Shown: positions 44,947-53,996 of the stretch, in pieces
Layout of the letters: each line of letters begins with the position of its first letter
How positions within the stretch are numbered: the first letter of the stretch is position 1
NCBI GenBank assembly: GCA_910587185.1
Contig: CAJULY010000016.1
Span: 1 to 59,311, forward strand
Reading direction: 5' to 3'
DNA from: an uncultured Muribaculaceae bacterium
GTDB taxonomy: Bacteria > Bacteroidota > Bacteroidia > Bacteroidales > Muribaculaceae
Length of the DNA: 59,311 bases
The notes under the pieces: generated by a model
What the model saw: the letters and a program-made list of their open reading frames with translations, nothing else
The model's database searches: none
Told to the model about the DNA's origin: nothing
Made by a program: the position numbers and the translations under genes

Positions 44947-45987
44947 ATGTTTTTAATGTTTGCCTACCTCATCGGGGCACTCGCTCTTTCTTTCCTTTGC
45001 TCGGTTCTCGAAGCGGTGCTCCTGTCAACGCCCATGTCTTTCATCACTATGAAGGAAAATGAAGGGGCCAAAAGCGCTCCGAGGCTGAAAAAATACAAAT
45101 CAAACATCGACAAACCGATTGCGGCCATCCTGTCGCTCAACACTATTGCCCACACCATCGGCGCGGCCGGAGTTGGTGCCGAGGCCGTCAAGGTGTTCGG
45201 CGAGGCCAGTTTCGGCATCATTTCCGCCATACTGACCCTGCTCATCCTCGTCCTCTCAGAAATTATCCCCAAGACCATCGGCGCGTCCTACTGGCGACGC
45301 CTCTCCCTGCCTTCAACTTCCGTGATCCACGCACTCGTGCTCGTCACCTATCCGCTCGTCTGGCTCTCGGAATATATCACGCGAATATTTTCCTCCAACG
45401 AGGAAGCCGTCTCGGTCAGCCGCGAGGAAGTGTCGGCCATGGTCGCCGTCGCCTCCGAGGAAGGAGTGCTCGAAAACAAAGAAAGCCGCATAATCCAGAA
45501 CACTATCAAACTCACCAATGTCCGCGCCGAGGAGGTCATGACACCGAATCTTGTGGTTGTGCGTGTTCCCGAGTCCATGACCGTCAAAGAATTTTTCGAC
45601 CATGGCGAGCTGCGATTCTCGCGAATTCCGGTCTATGACGACGACAAAGACTACGTCACGGGCTACGTCCTCAAATCAGCGATTCTCGAAGCGCTTGTCA
45701 AAGACGATTTCAACCGGCGTCTGTCGGAGATACGGCGTCCCATCCTGACTTTCGGTGAAGACGACAATCTTCTCGACATCTGGGAGCGCCTTCTCGAAAA
45801 GAAGGAACATATCTCCGTCGTGTGCGACAGATACGGCTGTCTGCGCGGAATAGTGACTATGGAGGACATCATCGAGACCATGCTCGGCGAAGAGATCGTC
45901 GATGAGGCCGACACCGATGCCGACCTCCAGCAGGTGGCCCTCGAAAAATACCGCAGCATGCGCTCCGCCTCACCCACCCCCGCCTGA
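44947..45987 (+). CDS. CNNM/CorC-type transporter (DUF21 plus CBS)
   Basis: 346 residues. DUF21 membrane domain (about residues 1-175, with the EIIPKTIGASYWRR signature), then a CBS pair (about 195-320) with VMTPNLVVVRVP. The C-terminal CorC/HlyC domain is absent, as in shorter members. Related proteins transport or regulate Mg2+ or Co2+; often annotated hemolysin. Substrate unproven. Confidence 0.87.
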   Translation: MFLMFAYLIGALALSFLCSVLEAVLLSTPMSFITMKENEGAKSAPRLKKYKSNIDKPIAAILSLNTIAHTIGAAGVGAEAVKVFGEASFGIISAILTLLILVLSEIIPKTIGASYWRRLSLPSTSVIHALVLVTYPLVWLSEYITRIFSSNEEAVSVSREEVSAMVAVASEEGVLENKESRIIQNTIKLTNVRAEEVMTPNLVVVRVPESMTVKEFFDHGELRFSRIPVYDDDKDYVTGYVLKSAILEALVKDDFNRRLSEIRRPILTFGEDDNLLDIWERLLEKKEHISVVCDRYGCLRGIVTMEDIIETMLGEEIVDEADTDADLQQVALEKYRSMRSASPTPA

Positions 45988-46010
45988 ATCCACCCCGCCT
46001 CCCTACAGTT

Positions 46011-46033
46011 GGATTCGCCCTTTGAATCCAACC
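46011..46033. terminator. Hairpin between convergent genes
   Basis: TTGGATTC, about 6 nt, GAATCCAA: an 8-bp perfect stem without a T tract, between the CNNM gene and the small minus-strand operon. Confidence 0.4.
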
Positions 46034-46088
46034 AGGGAACCGTTAACATGTAGGGACGTGCCTTTTGGCTCGTATAATGAGCTATGCA

Positions 46089-46430
46089 TTACCAGTCGTC
46101 GGGGTCATCATGAAATGGATCCGGATGATCGTATAGGTCATTCCATAGATCGGAGTTGTCAAGATACTCCATTTCGTCCAGACGGTCCTGTAGATCGTCA
46201 ATCTCCGCCTGCAGATCGTCATATAGCTCCGAGTCCTCGTCACATTCGTACAGCTTGTCTTCCAGAAGGTCCAACCGATCCTGCAACTTATCCTCACGCT
46301 CATGCACCGCTGCAACGTCGCACCACGAACTGTTCGATGCAGCTGCGCCATAGTTCGCGTTTCCACGCCGTTTCTTGCCGAATATCAGATCAAACAGCGC
46401 CATAGCGCCCAGAAAATTCCACAGTGACAT
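46089..46430 (-). CDS. Small protein with hydrophobic start and acidic coiled coil
   Basis: 113 residues. A hydrophobic N-terminus (LWNFLGAMALFDLIFG) then KKRR, and a heptad-rich acidic helix (about residues 43-90), ending in an Asp/Pro-rich tail. No family recognised. It begins 9 nt after the 50-residue membrane protein gene, so the two form a small operon. Confidence 0.65.
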   Translation of the reverse strand: MSLWNFLGAMALFDLIFGKKRRGNANYGAAASNSSWCDVAAVHEREDKLQDRLDLLEDKLYECDEDSELYDDLQAEIDDLQDRLDEMEYLDNSDLWNDLYDHPDPFHDDPDDW

Positions 46431-46439
46431 AGCCTTCGA

Positions 46440-46592
46440 TTATTTTCGTGATAACGAACTTTTAATCCAGTAGAAAAGAGCATACAGAGCCCCACACAGC
46501 CCCAGACTGAGCAGATACATCTGGATAAAACCCGGACAAGTGCAGACAACGATGAAAACGATGAGCAAAGCCCACAAAACAAGCCCCAACAT
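46440..46592 (-). CDS. 50-residue membrane protein
   Basis: A short frame with two hydrophobic helices: residues 1-17 (LGLVLWALLIVFIVVC) and 23-42 (MYLLSLGLCGALYALFYW), then the positive end KSSLSRK. Composition and the tight 9-nt spacing to the next gene support it as real. A TAACTTTG box lies at 46648-46641 on this strand. Overlapping frames at 46385-46582 and 46462-46677 encode Cys- or Ser-rich nonsense. Function unknown. Confidence 0.6.
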   Translation of the reverse strand: MLGLVLWALLIVFIVVCTCPGFIQMYLLSLGLCGALYALFYWIKSSLSRK

Positions 46593-46827
46593 AAAGCAAC
46601 CGATTTAACGATTTAAGAAGCCACCATTGACTTCCACCCGCAAAGTTAACCCCGATATGAGCAAAATTCCCGCCCATCCCCGCTAAAACATTCTAAAAAC
46701 ACGAATAATCACCATGCCCTGACTTGTGCCTTTCCGACATTCTCCAAACATCGCATACACACAATTGTGGTGACGAGCCTTCGGCATTTATAATATACCC
46801 TCGGAAGTTATCGGCTATGAACGGGAT

Positions 46828-46858
46828 TTGGCCGGGAGGGGATTCTTTTGTAATTTTG
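46828..46858 (+). promoter_or_regulatory. Promoter of the His-rich protein/TonB receptor pair
   Basis: TTG (46828-46830), 20 nt, TAATTTTG (46851-46858), 27 nt before the ATG at 46886. Confidence 0.7.
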
Positions 46859-46885
46859 CAGCCGCATTTCATATCGCATCTCTTT

Positions 46886-47230
46886 ATGAGAGGGACAGTA
46901 AGGAAAATATCGCTGCTGATGACGGTGGTTTTCGCAATCTTCGTTTGCGGAAACACTCTTTTCATCCACACCCACAGCGAAAACGGCCAGACTGTCACCC
47001 ACTCCCACCCCTATCTTCCCGGACAGGCCCATCATCATTCGGCCAACGCCTTCCAGTGCATCGGGGGCGCCAATGCGGCGACATTCTCAATGTTGCCATC
47101 CGCCGTGATGAGCTGCGGCGATTTCGTACCCAGATTTATGGGACAGATCGCCCTGCTGTCAGAGAAAAGCTCCGGTGTATTTGAAAACGAGTCGCTTACC
47201 ACTCGCGGACCGCCTGCAGCCCGCGTCTGA
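46886..47230 (+). CDS. Histidine-rich exported or membrane-anchored small protein
   Basis: 114 residues. A hydrophobic N-terminal segment (ISLLMTVVFAIFVCGNTLF) is followed by a His cluster (IHTHSE, THSHP, AHHHSA), then Cys residues. It looks like a metal-binding protein in the periplasm or held at the inner membrane. It lies 53 nt upstream of a TonB receptor with its own CxxC, which suggests a shared transition-metal role. The ATG at 46886 follows the promoter; longer frames begin upstream of it. Confidence 0.7.
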   Translation: MRGTVRKISLLMTVVFAIFVCGNTLFIHTHSENGQTVTHSHPYLPGQAHHHSANAFQCIGGANAATFSMLPSAVMSCGDFVPRFMGQIALLSEKSSGVFENESLTTRGPPAARV

Positions 47231-47283
47231 CTCTCTGCCTCGCTTTATCCAAAACGCTCATTTTTCATCTACACTTTTTCCGC

Positions 47284-49608
47284 ATGATCAGAAAAATATT
47301 TCTGTCGGCGCTGATGCTCGTGTGCGCATCGGCCGCCGCCACTGCCGCTTCCCGCCCGTCGCAGGAACCGGCTAATCCCTCCGACGCCAACATAACAGGC
47401 CACGTCATCGACAAGGCCGACGGCGAGCATATTCCCTTCTGCCCCGTCAAGCTCGCCGGCACCTCCATAACCGCACTTACTGATGCGTCGGGCCACTATC
47501 AGTTCCGCGACCTGAAGCCGGGAACCTACACTCTCGAAGTGGCCTTCATAGGCTATCAGGCCGTGCGCCGCGAAGTCACCGTCAAGGCCGGGACCACGAC
47601 CGAAGTCAATTTCGAAGTGGCGCCCGACGCCCTGATGCTCGACCAGGTCGTTGTCACCGGCAGCAAGAGCGAGACCAAGCGCCGCAACAGTCCGGCGCTC
47701 GTCAGCATCGCCACATCGAAGCTCCTCTCCTGCGTCAGCGCCAACTCCCTAGCCGACGGGCTCAGCTTCCAGCCCGGAGTGCGCGTCGAAAACGACTGCC
47801 AGAACTGCGGATTCACCCAGGTGCGCATCAACGGTCTCGACGGCCACTACTCGCAGATTCTCATGAACTCGCGCCCAGTTTTCTCGGCGCTGACCGGAGT
47901 CTATGGTCTCGAGCAGATTCCGGCCAACATGATAGACCGCGTCGAGATCATGCGTGGCGGCGGCTCGGCCCTCTTCGGGTCATCGGCCATTGGAGGAACC
48001 GTCAACATAATAACACGCGACCCGTCGGTCAACTACGCCGAGGTTGCCCACCAGCTGACGTCGATCGGCATCACAGGCTCACTCGACAACAACACCACGC
48101 TGAACGCCTCCGTGGTCAACGGCAACAACCGCATGGGCCTCTTCATCTACGGTCAGAACCGCAACCGCGACGGGTATGACCATGACGGCGACGGATTCAC
48201 GGAAATAGCCCAGCTCAAGACCCAGACCGTCGGCGTCCGTTCCTTCATCAAGCCTTCCGACCTCACCCGCCTGACGATGGAATATCACGGCACCCATGAA
48301 TTCCGCCGCGGCGGCGATCAGCTCGATCTTCCGGCCCATCAGGCCATGGTGGCCGAACAGGTCGATCACAACATCCACGGAGGCGAAGCCTCGTTCGATC
48401 TCTGGTCGGCGGGGCGTTATGACCATCTCAACATCTTTTCCGCTCTCCAGAACACAAAGCGCAAAAGCTACTACGGCAGCGAGATGGACCCCAACGCCTA
48501 CGGCAACACCCATGACCTCGTCGTGTCGGCCGGTGCCCAGTGGACCCACCGTTTCGACCGTCTCTGGTTCATGCCTGCGGAACTGATAGGCGGACTCGAA
48601 TACAACTACAATTATCTCCATGACCAGACGGTGAGCTACAATCACGATGTCACCCAGAAAATCAGCATCTACAGCGCCTACGTTCAGAACGAGTGGCGCG
48701 ACGACCGCTGGGGATTCCTCTTCGGCTGCCGCATCGACAAGAATTCCATCATCCGCAACCCGATTCTCTCGCCCCGTCTCAACTTCCGCTTCAATCCATC
48801 ATCGTCGCTCAACTTCCGCCTCTCCTACTCAACCGGCTTCCGCTCGCCTCAGGCCTACGCCGAGGATTTCCACGTGGCAGTCGTCGGCGGTGAACGCGTG
48901 GTGACAGTGCTTGCCCCCGACCTCACCCATGAGAAAAGCCACAGCATCAGCGGATCGGCCGACATGTATTTCAACATAGGCAGCGTCCAGACCAACTTCA
49001 TGGCCGAAGCCTTCTACACATCGCTCAACGATGTCTTCGCCCTGCGCAAGCTCGACGAGCCCGATGCCGAAGGAAACACCGTCCTCGAACGCTACAACGG
49101 CTCCGGAGCCACCGTCTGGGGCTTCAACTTCGAAGCCAAGGCCGTCATCTCCTCGCGCCTCGACCTGCAGGCCGGCCTGACCTGGCAGAAAAGCCGCTAC
49201 AAGGAACCCGAATACTGGAGCGAGGACCCTGCCGTCGCCCCGGTGCGCCGCATGTTCCGCACCCCCGACCTCTACGGCTACCTAACCTGCAACTATGCCT
49301 TCGCCCGCCGATGGAACGCCACCCTGAGCGGCACCTATTCCGGATCGATGCTCGTCCAGCACCTGACCGGCTCCGGAACAGACACCGACGTGGCCGAGAC
49401 AACCCCCGACTTCTTCGACCTCAATTTCAAGCTGACCCGCGAGTTCCGCATCATGCACAGCGCATCGATCGACGTCAGCCTGGGAATCAACAACATCTTC
49501 AACAGCTACCAGCGCCGGTTTGACCAGGGCTATCTGCGCGACTCGGGCTATATCTTCGGCCCCATGCTCCCCCGCAGCCTCTCAGCTTCAGTCCGGTTCC
49601 ATATCTGA
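47284..49608 (+). CDS. TonB-dependent receptor with CxxC plug motif
   Basis: 774 residues. Signal peptide (to about residue 22), carboxypeptidase-like domain (38-120), plug with the unusual ENDCQNCGFTQVRINGL near residues 165-181, then a barrel ending in aromatic F-H-I. The Cys pair in the plug and the His-rich neighbour point to metal or metallophore uptake (iron, zinc or copper), but the substrate cannot be read from sequence. No SusD partner follows, so it is not a Sus glycan system. Confidence 0.88.
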   Translation: MIRKIFLSALMLVCASAAATAASRPSQEPANPSDANITGHVIDKADGEHIPFCPVKLAGTSITALTDASGHYQFRDLKPGTYTLEVAFIGYQAVRREVTVKAGTTTEVNFEVAPDALMLDQVVVTGSKSETKRRNSPALVSIATSKLLSCVSANSLADGLSFQPGVRVENDCQNCGFTQVRINGLDGHYSQILMNSRPVFSALTGVYGLEQIPANMIDRVEIMRGGGSALFGSSAIGGTVNIITRDPSVNYAEVAHQLTSIGITGSLDNNTTLNASVVNGNNRMGLFIYGQNRNRDGYDHDGDGFTEIAQLKTQTVGVRSFIKPSDLTRLTMEYHGTHEFRRGGDQLDLPAHQAMVAEQVDHNIHGGEASFDLWSAGRYDHLNIFSALQNTKRKSYYGSEMDPNAYGNTHDLVVSAGAQWTHRFDRLWFMPAELIGGLEYNYNYLHDQTVSYNHDVTQKISIYSAYVQNEWRDDRWGFLFGCRIDKNSIIRNPILSPRLNFRFNPSSSLNFRLSYSTGFRSPQAYAEDFHVAVVGGERVVTVLAPDLTHEKSHSISGSADMYFNIGSVQTNFMAEAFYTSLNDVFALRKLDEPDAEGNTVLERYNGSGATVWGFNFEAKAVISSRLDLQAGLTWQKSRYKEPEYWSEDPAVAPVRRMFRTPDLYGYLTCNYAFARRWNATLSGTYSGSMLVQHLTGSGTDTDVAETTPDFFDLNFKLTREFRIMHSASIDVSLGINNIFNSYQRRFDQGYLRDSGYIFGPMLPRSLSASVRFHI

Positions 49609-49640
49609 TTCCACTGAAGCGAATTTCGCGGCAAAAAGCA

Positions 49641-49670
49641 TTGTCATCTGAAACATTTTCTTTAAATTTG
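49641..49670 (+). promoter_or_regulatory. Promoter of the metY-metX-hom transcript
   Basis: TTG (49641-49643), 19 nt, TAAATTTG (49663-49670). Start near 49677, giving a leader of about 245 nt before metY that contains the attenuator. Confidence 0.7.
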
Positions 49671-49721
49671 CAACTGAAACAAACCAAGCTCTTTCCCGGA
49701 GCGGCAAAACAGACCTCAAAC

Positions 49722-49811
49722 ATGACACTGAAATCATCATCCGCTGTTATTTCCGACTTCATGCCCGCAACAGGTATGATGGAGATGATGATGTGCATGC
49801 GCTGCCGCTGA
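49722..49811 (+). CDS. Methionine-rich leader peptide
   Basis: 29-codon ORF with 8 Met codons, six of them in the last 11 codons (TGMMEMMMCMRCR). It ends at UGA 49809-49811, exactly where the 5' arm of the antiterminator begins (49810). There is no signal peptide or domain; the Met-codon run is the point. Its place upstream of metY, metX and hom matches classical ribosome-stalling leader peptides. Confidence 0.78.
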   Translation: MTLKSSSAVISDFMPATGMMEMMMCMRCR

Positions 49812-49898
49812 AGCCGGGGGTGAGTTTTCCTTTACTTGCAAACCAATCGATTTAAATAAACCGCCGGCTTCTTTCAAGGGAAGCCGGTTTTTCTTTTT
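49810..49898 (+). promoter_or_regulatory. Transcription attenuator of the met operon
   Basis: Arm 1 (GAAGCCGG, 49810-49817) overlaps the leader stop codon. Arm 2 (CCGGCTTC, 49864-49871) can pair perfectly with arm 1 or with arm 3 (GAAGCCGG, 49880-49887). The arm 2:3 hairpin is followed by TTTTTCTTTTT (49888-49898), an intrinsic terminator. A ribosome at the leader stop would cover arm 1 and allow termination. One stalled at the Met codons would leave arm 1 free to form the antiterminator. Confidence 0.8.
49864..49898 (+). terminator. Intrinsic terminator of the met leader
   Basis: CCGGCTTC...GAAGCCGG stem with an 8-nt loop followed by a T-rich tract; ends 24 nt before the metY ATG. Confidence 0.8.
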
Positions 49899-49921
49899 GA
49901 CACTGAAACATTCTATTTAAT

Positions 49922-51211
49922 ATGGACTTCAAGAAACTACGCTTTCAGACCCGCCAGATCCACGCCGGACTGAATCCCGCCGACCCGACCGGCGCTCGTG
50001 GCGCCGCCATCTACCCGACAGCCGCCTATCGTTTCAAGAACTGCGACTATGCCGCAAACCTGTTCGAGCTCTCCGAGCCGGGCAATATCTACACGCGCCT
50101 GCAGAACCCCACATCATCGGCCTACGAGGAACGCGTCGCCGCTCTCTACGGCGGCGTCGGAGCCCTCGCCACATCATCCGGCATGTCGGCCATCCTCATA
50201 ACAGTCACCGCTCTCGCAAAAAAAGGCGACAACATCGTGGCCTCCCCATTCCTCTACGGAGGCACATACAACCTCTACCGCAACACCTTCCGCAATCTCG
50301 GAATCGACATACGCATAGCTCCCACTGACAATCCGGCCGATTTCGCCGCACTCATCGACGGGAACACCAAGGCGATCTACGCCGAGAGCATGGGCAACCC
50401 GACATGCGCCGTCTCCGACATAGAGGCCCTTGCCGCAATTGCCCGCGAAGCCGGAGTTCCGCTGGTCATCGACAACACTTTCGGAGCCGGTGGCTATCTC
50501 TGCAATCCCTTCGAGTGGGGCGCCGACATTGTGGTCGATTCCGCCACAAAATGGATCAACGGCCACGGAACAGCCATGGGCGGAATCATCGTTGACGGTG
50601 GCACCTTCGACTGGTCCAACGGTAAGTTCCCCGCAATCGACGGCCCCTCTGAAGGCTACCACGGCCTGAATCTGCGCAAGGCCTTCGGCAACGCCGCCTT
50701 CATAGTCAAATGCCGCGTTGACGGCATGCGCGACTTCGGAGCATGCCCCTCGCCATTCGACACCTATCTGATGATGATAGGATTGGAGACCCTCTCGCTC
50801 CGCGTCCGCCATCAGGCCGAAAGCACACGCCGCCTCGCCGAGGCGCTGCGCGACGATCCGCGCGTCAAGAGCGTCAGCTACGTAGGCTTCGAAGGCCACC
50901 CCTACCATGAGCTGACTCAGAAATATTTCCGCCACGGGGGCAGCTGCGTGTTCACCGTCGAGCTGCAGGGCTCGCTTGAATCGACCGTCAGATTCGTAGA
51001 ATCGCTCAATCTCGCGGCCCACATGACCATGATCGGCGACTCGATCACTGTCGTCACCCATCCCGCCTCCACCACCCACAAACAGCTCTCCGCCGCCGAC
51101 CTCAAGGCTGCCGGCGTCACCCCCACGCTGCTGCGTATCTCCGTAGGGCTGGAAGATGTGGAAGACATAATCGACGATTTCCGTCAGGCCCTCGACAAAG
51201 CCGGTATATGA
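49922..51211 (+). CDS. metY: O-acetylhomoserine sulfhydrylase
   Basis: 429 residues, Cys/Met-metabolism PLP enzyme. The PLP lysine is Lys210 (DSATKWINGHG). The N-terminus (FQTRQIHAGLNPADPTGARG) and the extended length match the MetY group rather than cystathionine lyases. It makes homocysteine directly from O-acetylhomoserine and sulfide. The stop overlaps the metX start (ATGA). Confidence 0.94.
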   Translation: MDFKKLRFQTRQIHAGLNPADPTGARGAAIYPTAAYRFKNCDYAANLFELSEPGNIYTRLQNPTSSAYEERVAALYGGVGALATSSGMSAILITVTALAKKGDNIVASPFLYGGTYNLYRNTFRNLGIDIRIAPTDNPADFAALIDGNTKAIYAESMGNPTCAVSDIEALAAIAREAGVPLVIDNTFGAGGYLCNPFEWGADIVVDSATKWINGHGTAMGGIIVDGGTFDWSNGKFPAIDGPSEGYHGLNLRKAFGNAAFIVKCRVDGMRDFGACPSPFDTYLMMIGLETLSLRVRHQAESTRRLAEALRDDPRVKSVSYVGFEGHPYHELTQKYFRHGGSCVFTVELQGSLESTVRFVESLNLAAHMTMIGDSITVVTHPASTTHKQLSAADLKAAGVTPTLLRISVGLEDVEDIIDDFRQALDKAGI

Positions 51212-52224
51212 TCCAGACCTACAGTCATGACAGGCCTTTCCGGCTGGAATCGGGCGTCGAGCTGCCCAGTCTCGAAATAGCCTACAACACCTACGGCACG
51301 ATGAACTCCGACCGTAGCAATGTCGTCTGGGTCTGCCACGCTCTGACCGCCAACAGCGACGTGGCCGACTGGTGGCCCCACACCGTCGAGACCGGCTGCT
51401 TCCTCGACCCGGCGAAATGGTTCGTGGTATGCGCGAATATCCTCGGCTCCCACTACGGCACCACCGGCCCCCTCTCCGTCAATCCCGCCACGGGCACACC
51501 CTACTACGGCGACTTCCCCGACTTCACCATCCGTGACATGGTCGCCGTCCACCGTGTGCTCGCCGACGCTCTCGGAATCGGGCGCATACATGCGCTCGTC
51601 GGCAGCTCCGTGGGCGGTTTCCAGGCCGTCGAATGGGCTGTTGACGAGCCGGAGCGCTTCGACAAGCTCGTGCTGATAGCCACGGCTCCCGTCGCCACGC
51701 CCTGGGCCATCGCCATCGACGAAACCCAGCGCATGGCCATAGAAGCCGATCCCACCTACGGCGAACGCCGCCCCGACGCCGCCATGGCCGGACTCGCCGC
51801 CGCCCGCGCCATCGGGCTCCTCACCTACCGCGGAGGCGAAGGCTACAACCTGACCCAGCGCGAATCCGAGCCCGGGAAGCTGCTTCCCCGCGCCGCACAC
51901 CGCCCCTGTTCTTACCAGCAATATCAGGGACTGAAGCTATGCCGCCGCTACAACGCCTATTCCTACGTGAAAATCCTCGATGCGTTCGACACCCACGACG
52001 TAGGCCGCTCGCGCGGAGGTCTCGAAAAAGCCCTCTCCCGGATTTCAGCGCAGACCATGACTGTCGGAATCACCACCGACATGATTTTCCCTCCCGCTGA
52101 GATGAGGCGCCTCGCGGCCGCCATACCAGGAGCCGCATACGAGGAACTGGCCTCGGACTTCGGCCACGACGGATTTCTCGTCGAACATCAAAGACTTAAC
52201 GATATTCTCACCAAATTTCTATGA
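51208..52224 (+). CDS. metX: Homoserine O-acetyltransferase
   Basis: 338 residues, alpha/beta-hydrolase fold. The nucleophile is Ser134 in VGSSVGGFQAVEWA. A catalytic Asp lies in TTDMIFPP and His in DFGHDGFLVE. Activates homoserine with acetyl-CoA, supplying the MetY substrate. Overlaps metY and hom by 4 bp at each end, so translation is coupled. Confidence 0.93.
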   Translation: MIQTYSHDRPFRLESGVELPSLEIAYNTYGTMNSDRSNVVWVCHALTANSDVADWWPHTVETGCFLDPAKWFVVCANILGSHYGTTGPLSVNPATGTPYYGDFPDFTIRDMVAVHRVLADALGIGRIHALVGSSVGGFQAVEWAVDEPERFDKLVLIATAPVATPWAIAIDETQRMAIEADPTYGERRPDAAMAGLAAARAIGLLTYRGGEGYNLTQRESEPGKLLPRAAHRPCSYQQYQGLKLCRRYNAYSYVKILDAFDTHDVGRSRGGLEKALSRISAQTMTVGITTDMIFPPAEMRRLAAAIPGAAYEELASDFGHDGFLVEHQRLNDILTKFL

Positions 52225-53432
52225 ATACCATCAAGATAGGCCTTTTCGGACTCGGTGTCGTCGGCCAGGGCATCTACCGCGTAATAGGCCGCGCGACCAA
52301 CGCCCATGCCGAAATCAAACGTATCTGCGTCCGCAACATCGACAAGCCCCGCGATCTCGTGATCGATCCGGCTCTGCTGACCGACAATGCCGATGACATT
52401 CTGCTCGATCCTGAAATAAATCTCGTGGTGGAAGTGGTCGATGACGCCGAAGCCTCCTACCGCATAGTGACCGGCGCCCTCCGCCGCGGAATTCCCGTCG
52501 TTTCCGGCAACAAAGCCATGATTGCGCGCCATCTCCCCGAACTGATCGAGATGCAGCGCCGATATGACACCGCCCTGCTCTACGACGCTTCTTCCTGCGG
52601 CTCCATCCCAGTCATCCGCAACCTCGAGGAGTATTATGACAACGACCTGCTGCTCGAAGTGAAAGGCATCCTCAACGGATCGTCGAACTACATCCTCTCG
52701 CGCGTCTTCGACCACGACGAGGACTATGCCGACGCCCTGCGCCGCGCCCAGAAACTCGGATTCGCCGAGAGCGACCCGTCGTTTGACATCGAAGGCTACG
52801 ACTCCCTCTTCAAGCTCATCATAATCACCGTCCACGCCCTCGGAGTCTATGTGGCCCCCGAACAGGTCTTCACCTACGGAATCTCCTCCATATCCGACTT
52901 CGACATACGCTATGCCCGCGAGAAGCGGATGAAAATCAAGCTTGTGGCCCAGGTGGTCAAAGTAGCCGACGACCGCTTCACCATGTTCGTCATGCCTGAG
53001 TTCGTAAGTCCGTCGAAATATATCTACAGCGTCGATGACGAATATAACGGCGTCGTAATACGCGGCGAGTGCTACGACCGCCAGTTCATGTTCGGCAAAG
53101 GCGCCGGCAGCCTCCCTACGGCCTCCTCCATCCTCAGCGATGTCATGGCCCGGCGACACGGCTACCGCTACGAATACAAGAAGATGGACTACCTCAACCT
53201 CCCCTCCTACACCACCGACGTCATGCTGAAAATCTATCTCCGCTACCCCGACGAGCAGTTCCTCAGCGCCATCCCCTTCGCTTCCGTCTCGGAGAAATTT
53301 GTATCCGGCACTGCCTCCTACGTCATGGGCGAGATTCTGCTCTCCGACCTCATCGCCCACCGCGAACTCCTGCGCGCCCCCGGCGTATTCGTCGCCAACA
53401 TCCCCCGCTTCTTCCTCAACCTCGACGACTGA
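52221..53432 (+). CDS. hom: Homoserine dehydrogenase
   Basis: 403 residues. NAD(P)-binding GLFGLGVVGQGI at the N-terminus, SGNKAMIARH, and the conserved KGILNGSSNYILSR and FAESDPSFDIEGYDS segments. The ending lacks a clear full ACT domain, so feedback by threonine may be weak or absent. Third gene of the met operon; it diverts aspartate semialdehyde to homoserine. Confidence 0.93.
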   Translation: MNTIKIGLFGLGVVGQGIYRVIGRATNAHAEIKRICVRNIDKPRDLVIDPALLTDNADDILLDPEINLVVEVVDDAEASYRIVTGALRRGIPVVSGNKAMIARHLPELIEMQRRYDTALLYDASSCGSIPVIRNLEEYYDNDLLLEVKGILNGSSNYILSRVFDHDEDYADALRRAQKLGFAESDPSFDIEGYDSLFKLIIITVHALGVYVAPEQVFTYGISSISDFDIRYAREKRMKIKLVAQVVKVADDRFTMFVMPEFVSPSKYIYSVDDEYNGVVIRGECYDRQFMFGKGAGSLPTASSILSDVMARRHGYRYEYKKMDYLNLPSYTTDVMLKIYLRYPDEQFLSAIPFASVSEKFVSGTASYVMGEILLSDLIAHRELLRAPGVFVANIPRFFLNLDD

Positions 53433-53453
53433 CCTTAACCCATACGACACAAT

Positions 53454-53498
53454 GAGGGGGCCGGGCTGACATTTTTGTCGCTCCGGCCCCCTCGTTTA
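53454..53498. terminator. Bidirectional terminator
   Basis: GAGGGGGCCGG (53454-53464) pairs perfectly with CCGGCCCCCTC (53483-53493) across 18 nt, between hom and the convergent small gene. Confidence 0.75.
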
Positions 53499-53507
53499 GG
53501 ATTTCGA

Positions 53508-53831
53508 TCAGTCATCATGATGGTGACGATGACCGTGTCTGTAATATTTCATGTAGTTCTTGTAAGACTCCTTGCGATACTTCTCGTCGAGTTTCCGCTG
53601 TTTCTTGTAATATTTCTTGATGGCCTTCTTGCCGTGACGGTGATGAGGCGGAGGTGCGGGTCTGTAATAACGGTGTCCTCTCGGGAAGAACCTGTAGGGA
53701 TTGGAATAAGAGTTCACCGACATGGATACGCCCTCGGTGCCAATCGAGAATGAGAAACCGGTATCGGCCTTTACTGTGGCGGATGTCACTCCCAGCAACA
53801 ATGCAACGCCAATCGTAATCAGTCTTTTCAT
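53508..53831 (-). CDS. Small exported His/Lys/Tyr-rich basic protein
   Basis: 107 residues with a clear signal peptide (RLITIGVALLLGVTSATVKA). The mature part is a short strand-forming segment, then a very basic, Tyr- and His-rich region (KKAIKKYYKKQRKLDEKYRK; HGHRHHHDD at the end). No family recognised. The His tail might bind metal. Confidence 0.7.
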   Translation of the reverse strand: MKRLITIGVALLLGVTSATVKADTGFSFSIGTEGVSMSVNSYSNPYRFFPRGHRYYRPAPPPHHRHGKKAIKKYYKKQRKLDEKYRKESYKNYMKYYRHGHRHHHDD

Positions 53832-53996
53832 AACCTTGGGTGTTTAAACGGGTTTGACTTAATCTTTTTCAGGAACGGTGCTTTTTCCGTCCTTGTACTT
53901 AAAAGACAATCGGGAAAGCCAAAGGTTTGAACATGATTTCCAAAAAAGACCTAAATTCGACTTTCTGACCATCCGAATCCCCTTTTCGGGCACTTA

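Noticed and set aside
46385..46677. Two Cys/Ser/Phe-rich frames on the minus strand (46385-46582 and 46462-46677)
   Set aside because: They overlap the 50-residue membrane protein in other frames; only that frame has two well-formed helices, a basic end and operon spacing.
49499..49798. 99-codon minus-strand frame over the met leader
   Set aside because: It overlaps the attenuator and the receptor 3' end, has no recognisable domain, and the sense leader peptide explains the region better.
52188..53450. 420-codon open frame antisense to hom
   Set aside because: Shadow of a high-GC coding gene: biased third positions keep the opposite strand open. No signature, and hom is certain.
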